64,000 nt of DNA, from NCBI RefSeq assembly GCF_004005815.1, contig NZ_SACK01000002.1:930001-994000 (forward strand), given 5' to 3'. Origin of the DNA: Mucilaginibacter limnophilus. GTDB lineage: Bacteria; Bacteroidota; Bacteroidia; Sphingobacteriales; Sphingobacteriaceae. The notes under the pieces are model-generated. The model did no database searches, was not told the origin of the DNA, and worked only from the letters and a program-made list of their open reading frames with translations. The position numbers and the translations under genes are program-made. Positions 16,799 through 26,342 of this stretch are shown here, piece after piece (the stretch's first letter is position 1; each line of letters opens with the position of its first letter).

Positions 16799-19180
16799 AT
16801 GAAAAAATCATTAAGCTATGCCTTAAGTACTGCCTTTATTATATGGCTATTAATAGGATGTGGTTCAAATGAGAAGCAATCTCAAACTGAAAAAGACTTT
16901 GCCTCTTATGTAAATCCTTTTATAGGCGCCAGTACAAAGGCAGGTGAAAACCAAACGGAGTTTTTCCCCGGAAAAACATATCCCGGCGCAGTTTCGCCTT
17001 TTGGTTTGGTGCAGGTTAATCCGAATACTATCGACGGCGGGGATAATGCATCTGGCTACAGTTATGAACACACCAGCATACATGGTTTTTCATTTGCTAC
17101 CATGAGCGGTACCGGCTGGTATGGCGATCTGGGTAATTTTTTAGTGATGCCAACCGCCGGACCAATGAAAACATTTGGCGGCAGAATTGAGCATAAAGGC
17201 GAAGGCTGGCGCTCGGAATTTGACAAGAAAACAGAGAAAGCTACGGCAGGGTATTATAGTGTTGTTTTGTCCAACTATAACATTAAAGCCGAAGCTACAG
17301 CAACGCCGCATTGCGGTATGCTGCGGTTCACTTATCCTAAGAGTGATAAGGCAAGGGTACAAATCGATCTTGCGCGACGCATTGGCGGAACTTCGGTGCT
17401 GCAATATGTAAAAGTGGTTGACGACCATACTATAACCGGGTGGATGAAATGTACACCTGAAGGCGGTGGCTGGGGTAACGGCGATGGCAAGGCCAACTAT
17501 ACCATGTACTTCTACGCACAATTTAGCAAGCCGTTAAAAAACTATGGCGTATGGAGCGCCGATATCCCGGATGGCTGGGTACGCAAAAGGGATGAAGTGT
17601 TAAGTGATGCCTATATCAAAAAGGTTGCTGAGGCGTCGATTCTAAAAAATATCAAAGAAAAAGAAGGTAAACACTTAGGCTTTTATACCGAATTTGATAC
17701 TAAAGATAAAGAGCAGGTGCTAATGCGCTCAGGGATATCATTGGTGAGTATGGATGGCGCGAAAAAGAACCTTGAAGCTGAAATAACCGACTGGAATTTC
17801 GACCGCGTGCATAACGCTACACGCGCTGCCTGGAATGCTCAGTTAAGTAAGATCAGCGTGGAAGGCGGTACAAAAGATGAGAAAACAGTTTTTTATACCG
17901 GACTTTACCATACCATGCTTGATCCGCGCAATATTGAGGATGTTGACGGGAATTATACCGGCGGCGATAACAAGGTGCATACCTCGCCCAACTTTACTAA
18001 ACGCTCAATATTCAGTGGCTGGGACGTTTTCCGCAGCCAGTTCCCGCTGCAAAGTGTCATCAACCCGTCGGTAGTAAATGATGCTATAAACTCCCTAGTT
18101 GAACTTGGCGACGAAACAGGCAAACATTATCTTGAACGCTGGGAGTTCCTGAACTCATATAGTGGTTGCATGATAGGAAATCCGGCCGTTGTGGTGATTA
18201 CCGACGCTTATGCGAAAGGTATACGTGATTACAATGTGCCGAAAGCATATCAATATGCAATAAATACTATCGAGCGCTCGGGCAACGGTGATAAAGGCTT
18301 TGCTGTATATTGCGACCCGCGCAATGAGGGTACCGGCTACGCCGTTTCGCCGTTTAGCATATCCAATACGCTTGAATTTAGCTTTGATGAATGGTGTATG
18401 TCGCGCATGGCGGGCTTCCTAGGTAAAAAAGATGATCAGGCAAAATACCTGAAACGTTCGGCAAGTTATAAGAATGTATTTGACAAGGAAAGCGGCTGGT
18501 TCAGGCCGAAAAATGAAGATGGTACATGGCAGGCATTACCGCCTGAAGGTCGCCTGAAACAATTTTATGGCACCGTTGAAAGTAACCCGTATCAGCAAGG
18601 CTGGTTTGTACCCCATGATATTCCTGGTATGGTGGCGCTTATGGGCGGCAAGCAGAAGGTATTGGCCGATTTAAATACTTTCTTTACAAAAGCGCCTAAT
18701 GATTTTGTATGGAACGATTATTATAATCATGCTAATGAGCCTGTACACCATGTGCCTTTCCTGTTCAACCGTTTAGGTGAACCATGGAACACCCAGAAGT
18801 GGACACGCGAAATATGCCGGAGCGCTTATCACAATGAGGTGTATGGATTGGTAGGTAACGAAGATGTGGGCCAGATGTCGGCATGGTATGTACTGGCGGC
18901 AAGCGGTTTCCATCCCATAGCGCCGGGTGATACCAGGTATGAGATCACCAGTCCGGTTTTCAGTAAAGTGGTTTACAAGCTTGACCCTAAGTATGCTAAA
19001 GGGAAAACGTTTACCATAACAGCCGAAAACAACTCGCCCGAAAATATCTATATTCAAAGCGCTAAATTAAATGGCAAAGCATACAATCATTGTTATATCG
19101 ACTATAAAGAAATAACCAACGGCGGTACGCTTGAACTGGTAATGAGCAACGAGCCTAATAAAAACTGGGGCATTAATTAG
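16799..19180 (+). CDS. GH92 alpha-mannosidase-like lipoprotein
   Basis: 793 aa with a lipobox (WLLIGCGSN), so probably surface or periplasmic. The GH92 core is complete: VNPFIGAS and FPGKTYPGAVSPFGLVQVNP at the N-terminal sandwich domain, SGTGWYGDLG, then NTLEFSFDEW with the putative general acid Glu526, and GNEDVGQMSAWYVLAASGFHP with the calcium-coordinated carboxylates around Asp689. GH92 enzymes are calcium-dependent exo-alpha-mannosidases that act with inversion. Length is normal. It sits between two acetylesterase-like genes and has its own perfect operator. Confidence 0.93.
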   Translation: MKKSLSYALSTAFIIWLLIGCGSNEKQSQTEKDFASYVNPFIGASTKAGENQTEFFPGKTYPGAVSPFGLVQVNPNTIDGGDNASGYSYEHTSIHGFSFATMSGTGWYGDLGNFLVMPTAGPMKTFGGRIEHKGEGWRSEFDKKTEKATAGYYSVVLSNYNIKAEATATPHCGMLRFTYPKSDKARVQIDLARRIGGTSVLQYVKVVDDHTITGWMKCTPEGGGWGNGDGKANYTMYFYAQFSKPLKNYGVWSADIPDGWVRKRDEVLSDAYIKKVAEASILKNIKEKEGKHLGFYTEFDTKDKEQVLMRSGISLVSMDGAKKNLEAEITDWNFDRVHNATRAAWNAQLSKISVEGGTKDEKTVFYTGLYHTMLDPRNIEDVDGNYTGGDNKVHTSPNFTKRSIFSGWDVFRSQFPLQSVINPSVVNDAINSLVELGDETGKHYLERWEFLNSYSGCMIGNPAVVVITDAYAKGIRDYNVPKAYQYAINTIERSGNGDKGFAVYCDPRNEGTGYAVSPFSISNTLEFSFDEWCMSRMAGFLGKKDDQAKYLKRSASYKNVFDKESGWFRPKNEDGTWQALPPEGRLKQFYGTVESNPYQQGWFVPHDIPGMVALMGGKQKVLADLNTFFTKAPNDFVWNDYYNHANEPVHHVPFLFNRLGEPWNTQKWTREICRSAYHNEVYGLVGNEDVGQMSAWYVLAASGFHPIAPGDTRYEITSPVFSKVVYKLDPKYAKGKTFTITAENNSPENIYIQSAKLNGKAYNHCYIDYKEITNGGTLELVMSNEPNKNWGIN

Positions 19181-19218
19181 TTAGTTCAACGCTCTGGTTT
19201 GTAAATATTTTACTACTT

Positions 19219-19228
19219 TGTATGTACA
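19219..19228. promoter_or_regulatory. GntR-type operator upstream of the 19307-28471 operon
   Basis: TGTATGTACA, identical to the site at 15139, 78 bases before the ATG at 19307. It is the only such site in front of the nine-gene run that follows. Confidence 0.6.
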
Positions 19229-19306
19229 TGCTTTTTAAAAGTTGTATTATTGAGCATTATTAACCACCTCAGGCACCTAAGGCTGAAACTATTATAAACC
19301 CATTTA

Positions 19307-20794
19307 ATGAACTACGCTATCCGTTTTGTTTCCTTTTTGTTTGTTTCGCTGACAGCATACAGCGGTTACGCGGCTATTAAGGTAGCCAATGTGCTGCAAA
19401 GCAATATGGTAGTGCAACAGGGTAAACCGTTCAAGCTTTGGGGGGCTGCAACAGCAGGCGAAATGGTAAAAATTACTGCCGACTGGGCATCAGCTGTAAC
19501 AGTAAAAGCCGGCACTGACGGTAACTGGATAACTCAGGTATCTGTACCTAAAGCAAAAACAGGTGATTTTACAGCGCACGTAATAACCGTTGATAACGGC
19601 AAGGAAACGCTCAAGTTTACCAACATCCTGATAGGGGATGTATGGTTTTGTGTGGGTCAGTCGAACATGGATATGCCGGTTACCGAGGCGATGTTCCTTA
19701 CGTATCCCGGTGTGCTGAATTACAAAGAAGAAATAGCTGCGGCTAATTTCCCGGCCATACGGATGTATAAAGCACAAGCCGAATTTAAAGTAGCGCCTCA
19801 GGGTGATACAAAAGGGAACTGGCAGGTATGTTCGCCGCAAACGGTGGGTAATTTCAGCGGTGTAGCTTACTTTTTTGGCAGGCAGCTGTTTTTAAAGCTG
19901 AATATTCCAATTGGGTTGGTTGTATCGGCAGCGCCGGGTGCATCAACGCAGGCTTTCACAAAAAGGGAGGTTCTTGAAAGCGATCCTACACTAAAAAGCG
20001 TTTACCTGACGCCTCAGCTCGACAACATCAGCATACAAAAAAAGGTAGATACAACCGGCTTTTTCAGCAATGTTACCAAGCCAACGCTGCTGTACAACGG
20101 CAATATTTACCCGTTTCTGAACCTATCTGTTAAAGGTATCATTTACTATCAGGGTGAATCAAACGCGCGCAGTGACAAGCGTGATGAGTATATCTTATTG
20201 TTCACCAAAATGGTTGCCGACTGGCGCAAGGATTTCAAGCAAGGCGACCTGCCATTTTATTATACCCAGATAGCGCCTTTCCGCGAAGCGGGAGAGGACA
20301 GCACCGATTACAAAGCGGCTATCTTTCGCGAAACACAAGGCCTTTTGTCAAAAATAAAAAATACGGCCATGGCGGTTACCCTCGATGTGGGCGAAAAGAA
20401 AACCGTACACCCAAGCGACAAGCGTAGCGTGGGTGAGCGCCTTGCCCGCATTGCACTCAACAAAACTTACGGTCAAAAGAATATAACATTTAGGGGTCCG
20501 CGTTTTTCGGCATATCACGTAAACGGTAATACCATTACTATAGATTTTGATAAAACAAGCGCCCTGACCACCAAAGATGGCAAAGCGCCTGTAGGTTTTA
20601 TGGTTGCCGGAGAAGACAAAGTATTTCATCCGGCTGAAGCAAAAATAACAGGCAATACCGTGATATTAAGTAATTTTAATGTAGCTAAGCCGGTAGCGGT
20701 ACGCTATGCCTTTACCAACTGGGTAGGCACTAATTTGCAAAACACAGACGGCTTGCCTGCCATGCAATTCCGTACTGATAACTGGGATAAATAA
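19307..20794 (+). CDS. Sialate O-acetylesterase-like SGNH hydrolase 2
   Basis: 495 aa with a signal peptide (FVSLTAYSGYA). It shares with the 15196 protein the blocks NMVVQQGKPFKLWGAA, IGDVWFCVGQSNMD (nucleophile Ser119), VAYFFGRQLF, YYQGESN, WRKDFKQGDLPFYYTQ and KPVAVRYAFTNW. The catalytic His is expected in KKTVHPSDKRSVGERLARIAL. It is the first gene of the long + strand operon; the DUF5005-like lipoprotein gene follows after 28 nt. Likely deacetylates a decorated glycan before exo-glycosidase attack (inference). Confidence 0.87.
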   Translation: MNYAIRFVSFLFVSLTAYSGYAAIKVANVLQSNMVVQQGKPFKLWGAATAGEMVKITADWASAVTVKAGTDGNWITQVSVPKAKTGDFTAHVITVDNGKETLKFTNILIGDVWFCVGQSNMDMPVTEAMFLTYPGVLNYKEEIAAANFPAIRMYKAQAEFKVAPQGDTKGNWQVCSPQTVGNFSGVAYFFGRQLFLKLNIPIGLVVSAAPGASTQAFTKREVLESDPTLKSVYLTPQLDNISIQKKVDTTGFFSNVTKPTLLYNGNIYPFLNLSVKGIIYYQGESNARSDKRDEYILLFTKMVADWRKDFKQGDLPFYYTQIAPFREAGEDSTDYKAAIFRETQGLLSKIKNTAMAVTLDVGEKKTVHPSDKRSVGERLARIALNKTYGQKNITFRGPRFSAYHVNGNTITIDFDKTSALTTKDGKAPVGFMVAGEDKVFHPAEAKITGNTVILSNFNVAKPVAVRYAFTNWVGTNLQNTDGLPAMQFRTDNWDK

Positions 20795-20822
20795 TTAAGT
20801 AAACCACAAAGAGAGAGAAGAT

Positions 20823-22025
20823 ATGAACAATCAGGTTAAACTATTGAAAAATGCCGCGCTTATTGCTGGTTTGGCATTTTTGGCTTGCAGTACAAAAAAC
20901 AGCACTGCCCAAACCGAAACTGTAAATACCGACACGGTAAACATAAAATACACTGTTGAAGAGGCTCCCGAATGGACAAACCTTTTCATCAGGCAGTCGG
21001 GCTGGTTTGGGTCTGACGGGATATACGCTATTCCGCAGGATGGGAAGCGCTATAACAGTCCTAATGCCAAGTCTAACAACATGTTTATCTTCAGTGATAC
21101 CATGATTGGTGAGATAGTAAACGGTGAGCTGAAAGAACGCAAAATGGTGAATAACACCGTAGCCTATATAAAAGGCAGCGAACCTAAAAAAGAGAACATT
21201 ACTTTTTATTGGGATAAAGATGCAGCAGGTAAGCCAAAAAGCATGTTCATCCCCAATACACCGTCAACCAAGCCGGGCGATTATTATTGGCTGGGTGATG
21301 CGTACTATAACCCTGTGTTGAAAAACACATACATTATCGCTTACCGCATGCACACCATGGATCCGAAAGACGACTGGTCGTTCCGTGAAATGGGTACCAA
21401 CCTCATCATCATCCCTAAAGGAAGCAAGCCGCCTTTTAAAGATCAGCGCCAGGTAGAAACACCGCTGCATTTTGACACGCATGAAAATGGCGGTTTCGGC
21501 GCAGGTATATTCGTAAATACAAAAGAAGCCGGCGCGCCAAAGCCTGACGGCTACGTGTACATATATGGCAATGGCGGGTTAAAAGGTAAAGGTTTGTTAG
21601 CTGCACGCGTGTTGGAAAAAGATTTTGAAAACTTCAGCGCATGGAGATTTTATAACGGCAAGGAATGGGTTGCCGATATGAAAGAATCAGCCGCGCTGAC
21701 AACCAATGTATCAAACGAGTTAAGCGTTTCACCACTTCCTGACGGTCGTTATGCACTGGTATTTGAACTGGGTGGCATGGGTACTACCGTAGCTATGCGT
21801 ATAGGACTAAGTCCGGTTGGCCCATGGGGACCTGTTAAAGAACTGTATCATTCTAAACCGGCTAACAGCAAATTTATACACTACAATGCCAAAGCACACC
21901 CAAGTCTTTCGGCGCCGGGCGAACTGCTGGTATCATACAACCAGAACTCGTGGGATTTTCATGAGCAGCTTGCTAAGTTCCCTAACCTGTATCATCCGTT
22001 CTTCCTTAAGGTGAAATTTGAATAA
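20823..22025 (+). CDS. DUF5005-like lipoprotein, paralog 2
   Basis: 400 aa. The N-terminus IAGLAFLACSTKN carries a lipobox, unlike paralogs 1 and 4 which have signal-peptidase-I-type leaders. All family blocks are present: EEAPEWTNLF, SGWFGSDGIYAIP, FSDTMIGEI, MVNNTVAYI, GDYYWLGDAYYN, NELSVSPLPDGRY, SPVGPWGPVKELY and YNAKAHPSLSAPGELLVSYN. The conserved Asp residues in FSDT and WLGD are candidates for catalytic or metal roles in a propeller, but no activity is established by me. Fourteen nt separate it from paralog 3, a tandem duplication. Confidence 0.75.
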   Translation: MNNQVKLLKNAALIAGLAFLACSTKNSTAQTETVNTDTVNIKYTVEEAPEWTNLFIRQSGWFGSDGIYAIPQDGKRYNSPNAKSNNMFIFSDTMIGEIVNGELKERKMVNNTVAYIKGSEPKKENITFYWDKDAAGKPKSMFIPNTPSTKPGDYYWLGDAYYNPVLKNTYIIAYRMHTMDPKDDWSFREMGTNLIIIPKGSKPPFKDQRQVETPLHFDTHENGGFGAGIFVNTKEAGAPKPDGYVYIYGNGGLKGKGLLAARVLEKDFENFSAWRFYNGKEWVADMKESAALTTNVSNELSVSPLPDGRYALVFELGGMGTTVAMRIGLSPVGPWGPVKELYHSKPANSKFIHYNAKAHPSLSAPGELLVSYNQNSWDFHEQLAKFPNLYHPFFLKVKFE

Positions 22026-22039
22026 ACCAGAACCTTATC

Positions 22040-23251
22040 ATGACCAATTATAAACCAGTAAATAAAGCCGGTATGTTTGCAGCGGTAACGTTTGCATGCT
22101 TATGGGCGGCTGCCTGCAATACCAGTAAAGGCGCTAAAGAAGAGAAGCTCGACCCCGACTCGGCTACCAAAATAGTGGTTAGCCGTGCACCTGAGTGGGC
22201 AGAAATGCTGAAGCATGACACAGGCTGGATTGGCGCCGATGGTATTTATTCGATATCGTTAACCGGTAAGGAGACATCAGACACTGAAGGGAAATCACCA
22301 AGCATGTTTTGGTTCAGCGATTGTATTTACGGTACTGTTGATCATGATACGTTGAAAAAAGGCTGGTCGATGGGGCATAACTCGGTAGCCTATTTTGAAG
22401 GAGGTAAGCCTGATCCGTCAAAAATCAAATTCTACTATAAGAACGGCGATGACAGGTCGATGTTCTCACCCAACACTCCAAATACTAAAAACGGCGATTA
22501 TTACTGGCTGGGTGATGGCGTCTTCAATCACGCTAAAGACAGTACCATCTACATTGCCGCTTACAGGATCAGAAATGTCCCCGGAAAGGTATTCCCTTTT
22601 GAAGAGGTAGGTATGGCGTTCATCGCTATTCCAAAAGGAAGTAAACCACCCTACACAAACCAGTATCAGCTTGACGCGCCGTTGTTTGTGAACGATCCGG
22701 GCATGCATATCATGTTTGGTACCTGTTTGCTGCCAAACACAAAGGGGGCCGAGGCGCCGAACCCCGATGGATACATTTATGTGTATGGCGTAAAAAGCCC
22801 GAATAACCAATTGGTGGTTGCACGAGTAAAGGACAGCGAGTTTGAAGACTTTACCAGGTGGACGTTTTGGAATGGCGCCGACTGGGGTACCGATATCCGC
22901 AAATGCGCCGGTATAACCGATCATGTATCAAACGAAATGAGCGTAAGCTTTATGAACGATGGCAGCGGCCGTGTTATAGCAACTTATCAATACGATTCGA
23001 ACAAGCCTGACATATACATTGCTGTAGGCGGCTCGCCAAAAGGGCCGTTCTTCCCGGCGAAAAAGGTTTGGCATACGCCGGAGATTTATGAGGATATCGA
23101 CTTTTACACGTACAATGCCAAGGCGTACCCTCATCTTTCAAAACCCGGCGAACTGCTGATAAGCTATAACGTGAATGCATTTGATTTTGAGCGGAAGATA
23201 AAGTTGCATCCGCATCATTTAAGGCCGCGTTTTATCACGGTAAAATATTGA
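22040..23251 (+). CDS. DUF5005-like lipoprotein, paralog 3 (divergent)
   Basis: 403 aa with a lipobox (WAAACNTSK). It keeps the frame of the family (RAPEWAEML, GWIGADGIYSISL, MGHNSVAYF, GDYYWLGDG, DHVSNEMSVSF, YNAKAYPHLSKPGELLISYN). FSDTMIGEI is replaced by FSDCIYGTV, and the PLPDGRY blade is altered to FMNDGSGRV. The shared Asp of FSD is retained. This points to changed specificity or a binding role. It lies between paralog 2 and the beta-lactamase-like gene (28 nt). Confidence 0.72.
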   Translation: MTNYKPVNKAGMFAAVTFACLWAAACNTSKGAKEEKLDPDSATKIVVSRAPEWAEMLKHDTGWIGADGIYSISLTGKETSDTEGKSPSMFWFSDCIYGTVDHDTLKKGWSMGHNSVAYFEGGKPDPSKIKFYYKNGDDRSMFSPNTPNTKNGDYYWLGDGVFNHAKDSTIYIAAYRIRNVPGKVFPFEEVGMAFIAIPKGSKPPYTNQYQLDAPLFVNDPGMHIMFGTCLLPNTKGAEAPNPDGYIYVYGVKSPNNQLVVARVKDSEFEDFTRWTFWNGADWGTDIRKCAGITDHVSNEMSVSFMNDGSGRVIATYQYDSNKPDIYIAVGGSPKGPFFPAKKVWHTPEIYEDIDFYTYNAKAYPHLSKPGELLISYNVNAFDFERKIKLHPHHLRPRFITVKY

Positions 23252-23279
23252 TCATTACATCACCAAAAACCGATACCAG

Positions 23280-24581
23280 ATGACATCAATAAAACTAAAA
23301 GCTGCTGCATTTTTATTTAGCAGTATTATCGCTGTTAGCAGCTTTGCGCAAGGGTTAAAACAAGCGTCGCCGGCAGGCGAAGGGTTTTCGCTTGAACGTT
23401 TAAAAAGGATTGACAGCCTGTTTGCCACCTTTACAAAAGACTATAAAATAGCCGGGGTAGTGGGGCTTGTAGCTCGCCATGGCGATATTGTGTACTGGAA
23501 CGCTTCGGGATACAAAGATATTAAGAACAATAAGTTGCTGGATAAAACGGATATGTTCCGTATTGCCTCGCAAACCAAAGCGGTTACCTGTGTGGCCATT
23601 ATGATGCTGTATGAAGAAGGTAAGCTGGTTCTGGACGATCCGATCTCAAAGTACATACCCGAGTTTGCCAAGCCGCAGGTATTAAAAACTTTCAATGAGA
23701 AGGATACTACTTATACTACTGAGCCGGCCAACCGCGAAATAACTATACGCGACCTGCTGACACATACTTCGGGAATTGGCTATGCGGTTATCGGCTCAAA
23801 AGAAATGCGGGCTATTTACGCTAAAAACAATATTCCGGTAGGCTTTGAACCACGCAAACTATTGCTTGCCGACAGGATAAAAATACTGGCGAAACTGCCT
23901 ATAGAACATCAGCCCGGCTTAAGGTACACTTATGGTTTGAACATGGATGTGCTTGGCTATATTATTGAGGTAGCTTCAGGCCGGTCGCTTGATCAGTTTT
24001 TCCGTGAGCGGATATTCAACCCGCTGGGGATGAAAGATACTTATTTCTATGTTCCGGCCGAAAAGCAGGCGCGCCTATCGAAGGTATTCAGTGCGAACGA
24101 TAAAGGCATCGCCGTAGAAAACAATTCAACCGATAGCACAGGCGCCAATGTGATCTATCCGCTGCAGAAAGGCACTTATTATGGTGGCGGAGCTGGGCTT
24201 ACATCAACCGCTTATGATTATTGCCTGTTTTTGCAGATGCTTGCCAATGGTGGTAAGCTTAACGGCAAACGTATCCTGACAGCTAATAGCATCAGGCTGA
24301 TGACCTCAAACCAGATAGGGGATATACCGCTGGGAACTTCTCCAAACAAAGCCGGGTTTAGTTTTGAAGTAGTAACCCCAAAAGGCGCTATTGCAGGCCC
24401 ATGGAACGAAGGTACTTTTGCCGGTGGCGGTTACTGGGGCTCAAGTTACTGGGTTGACCCCAAAGCCGGACTGGTAGTGCAGATATGGACACAAGGCGGC
24501 GGCTGGACGCTTGGCGATTTAACAAATAAGTTTAAAGCGATAATCTACGGCGCGTTGACGAATGATTACGCTAAAAAATAA
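23280..24581 (+). CDS. Serine hydrolase of the beta-lactamase class C family
   Basis: 433 aa with a signal peptide (AVSSFAQG). Catalytic SxxK is ASQTKAV (Ser97, Lys100). The second motif is YGLN in LRYTYGLNMDVLGYIIEVASGR, and LTSTAYDYCLFLQMLANGG matches the family. These proteins are secreted esterases, D-aminopeptidases or transesterases as often as true lactamases. Placement inside a glycan operon suggests an esterase acting on a decorated sugar (inference). Its stop overlaps the next start by 20 nt. Confidence 0.88.
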   Translation: MTSIKLKAAAFLFSSIIAVSSFAQGLKQASPAGEGFSLERLKRIDSLFATFTKDYKIAGVVGLVARHGDIVYWNASGYKDIKNNKLLDKTDMFRIASQTKAVTCVAIMMLYEEGKLVLDDPISKYIPEFAKPQVLKTFNEKDTTYTTEPANREITIRDLLTHTSGIGYAVIGSKEMRAIYAKNNIPVGFEPRKLLLADRIKILAKLPIEHQPGLRYTYGLNMDVLGYIIEVASGRSLDQFFRERIFNPLGMKDTYFYVPAEKQARLSKVFSANDKGIAVENNSTDSTGANVIYPLQKGTYYGGGAGLTSTAYDYCLFLQMLANGGKLNGKRILTANSIRLMTSNQIGDIPLGTSPNKAGFSFEVVTPKGAIAGPWNEGTFAGGGYWGSSYWVDPKAGLVVQIWTQGGGWTLGDLTNKFKAIIYGALTNDYAKK

Positions 24582-25578
24582 TAAAGCCTCGGTAACAGTC
24601 GACCTGAATGGCGGCGGGATAGTTGATTTTCATCTAACGGAAAATGATATTAATCCGTTGACTTTCAGGTTTGCTGCTGAGCAAATGCCTGAAAACAACA
24701 GGGGAGCCTGTTATCAGGGACACTTTGCGTGTATAGGGCGCTGGGGGCAACCCTCAGAGGGTGAAATCAAAGCCGGTCATCCAAATCATGGTCAGGCAGC
24801 CATGTCACAATGGGAAAAGCTTGATGAAGGTGATGCTTTTTTGAAAATGAAAGTGAATTGTCCGTTGGATGGATTAAGTACTTTGCACATGTTGGCTTTA
24901 AGTGTATCTGCACCCGTTTTCAGGGTGACTGAAACGGTAAAAAATATAAATCCGCTGGGCAGACTTTACAATGTAGTGCAGCATCCTACACTTGCGGCTC
25001 CCTTTTTAGATGAAGCGACCAGGGTTGATTGCAATGCTACCTTCGGCATAAACTATGATTTTGATACTAACCCGCTTGAGTATGCCAGCGAGTGGCCACA
25101 AGGGATGTGTAAAGATCATGAACCGATGAGTTTGAACACACCTGATGTGGCTAACAGCTCAGTGTTTTCATTTATTGTTGATAAAGAAAGTGAGTTTGGC
25201 TGGGTAACGGCTTATTCGCCTTTTCATAATTTATTGCTGGGATATATATGGAAACGTACCGAATATCCGTGGATAAGCCTTTGGCAGCACTTTGAAAATG
25301 ACCGGATTAAATATCGTGGCATTGAGTTCGGCACAACCGGCATACATAAACCGTTTAACGAAATTCTGGAACACGATAACACCCGCTTATTTGGTGAGAA
25401 AACCCTTTGGCATATCGACGCAGGTGAAGAAGTAAGCTGCAGCTACACCGCTTTCTTGCATCAGCCGGAAGGTGAGTTTACCGGAGTAAAAAACGTCAGC
25501 CTACAGAACGGGATATTGGCTATTAAGTCTTTACAAGGTGAGTTAATTGAGTTGGAAACAGGCTTAGCATTTGAGTAA
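24562..25578 (+). CDS. Aldose-1-epimerase-like (galactose mutarotase superfamily) protein
   Basis: 338 aa without a signal peptide. Beta-sandwich pattern of the mutarotase-like superfamily: LNGGGIVDFHL near the start, FRVTETVKNINPLGRLYNVVQHPTLAAPFLDEATRVDCN in the middle, and EFGTTGIHKPFNEI towards the end. It resembles DUF4432-type or YphB-like cytoplasmic proteins that bind hexoses. The ATG at 24562 lies inside the previous gene, and the stop overlaps the SDR start by one base, so it is tightly coupled. Probable role: interconvert sugar anomers ahead of the dehydrogenase. Confidence 0.7.
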   Translation: MITLKNNKASVTVDLNGGGIVDFHLTENDINPLTFRFAAEQMPENNRGACYQGHFACIGRWGQPSEGEIKAGHPNHGQAAMSQWEKLDEGDAFLKMKVNCPLDGLSTLHMLALSVSAPVFRVTETVKNINPLGRLYNVVQHPTLAAPFLDEATRVDCNATFGINYDFDTNPLEYASEWPQGMCKDHEPMSLNTPDVANSSVFSFIVDKESEFGWVTAYSPFHNLLLGYIWKRTEYPWISLWQHFENDRIKYRGIEFGTTGIHKPFNEILEHDNTRLFGEKTLWHIDAGEEVSCSYTAFLHQPEGEFTGVKNVSLQNGILAIKSLQGELIELETGLAFE

Positions 25579-26342
25579 TGGATTTTACAAATAAAACCGT
25601 AGTTGTAACCGGTGCAGGCAAAGGCATTGGCGCCGCCTGCGCGAAATTGTTTTTTGATGCAGGCGCTAACGTCGCCCTGCTAAACAAAGGCGCAGATGAA
25701 ACTGGCATTAACGACCACCGTTGGTTCGCGCAGCAATGCGATGTATCTGTAGAAGCGCAGGTTAAAGCATCGGCAGAAAGAATAAAAGAACGTTTTGGCA
25801 CCGTTCAATATCTGATTAATAATGCCGGCATACAACGTTATGGCACAGTTACGGAAACCGGCAGTGATGAGTGGGATGAGGTAATGAATGTTAACCTTAA
25901 AAGCATATTTCTGTGCGCAAAATACTTTATACCATACATGCAGGAAGCCGGTAAAGGCGTGGTGGTCAATGTGGCCAGTGTACAGTCGTTTGTTAGCCAG
26001 CGTAACGTAGCTGCCTACACCACAGCTAAAACAGCCATATTGGGCCTAACGCGTAGCATTGCTATTGATTATGCGCCAACTGTACGTTGCGTTGCTGTGT
26101 GCCCCGGAACTATTGATACGCCCATGCTGCGCGATGCTATACAGCTTTCACCCGACCCGGAAGAAGTACTGCAGGAATGTATTGATATGCATCCCATCGG
26201 ACGCATTGGCACTGCCGGAGAGGTTGCCGAGGTAATAAAATTTATGTGTGACGATGCTGCGGGCTTCATTACCGGGCAATATATACGCGTTGATGGCGGA
26301 CTTGGTATTACCATAAACGGAAGTAAAAAAGAAGCGCTATGA
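25578..26342 (+). CDS. SDR family NAD(P)-dependent sugar dehydrogenase
   Basis: 254 aa. Cofactor motif [13 protein letters not shown] at the N-terminus, NNAG at about residue 80, the catalytic Ser in VNVASVQSF, and YTTAK (Tyr147, Lys151). The C-terminal DGGLGIT is normal for classical SDRs. Followed by a dehydratase and preceded by a mutarotase-like protein, it fits oxidation of an aldose to a lactone in a non-phosphorylative pathway. The substrate is not deducible. It overlaps both neighbours (1 nt and 4 nt). Confidence 0.88.
   Translation: MDFTNKTVVVTGAGKGIGAACAKLFFDAGANVALLNKGADETGINDHRWFAQQCDVSVEAQVKASAERIKERFGTVQYLINNAGIQRYGTVTETGSDEWDEVMNVNLKSIFLCAKYFIPYMQEAGKGVVVNVASVQSFVSQRNVAAYTTAKTAILGLTRSIAIDYAPTVRCVAVCPGTIDTPMLRDAIQLSPDPEEVLQECIDMHPIGRIGTAGEVAEVIKFMCDDAAGFITGQYIRVDGGLGITINGSKKEAL

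Noticed and set aside
21549..21562. TGTACATATATG considered as a further GntR operator
   Set aside because: Inside the coding sequence of a DUF5005-like gene, not palindromic over the full core and not near a promoter.
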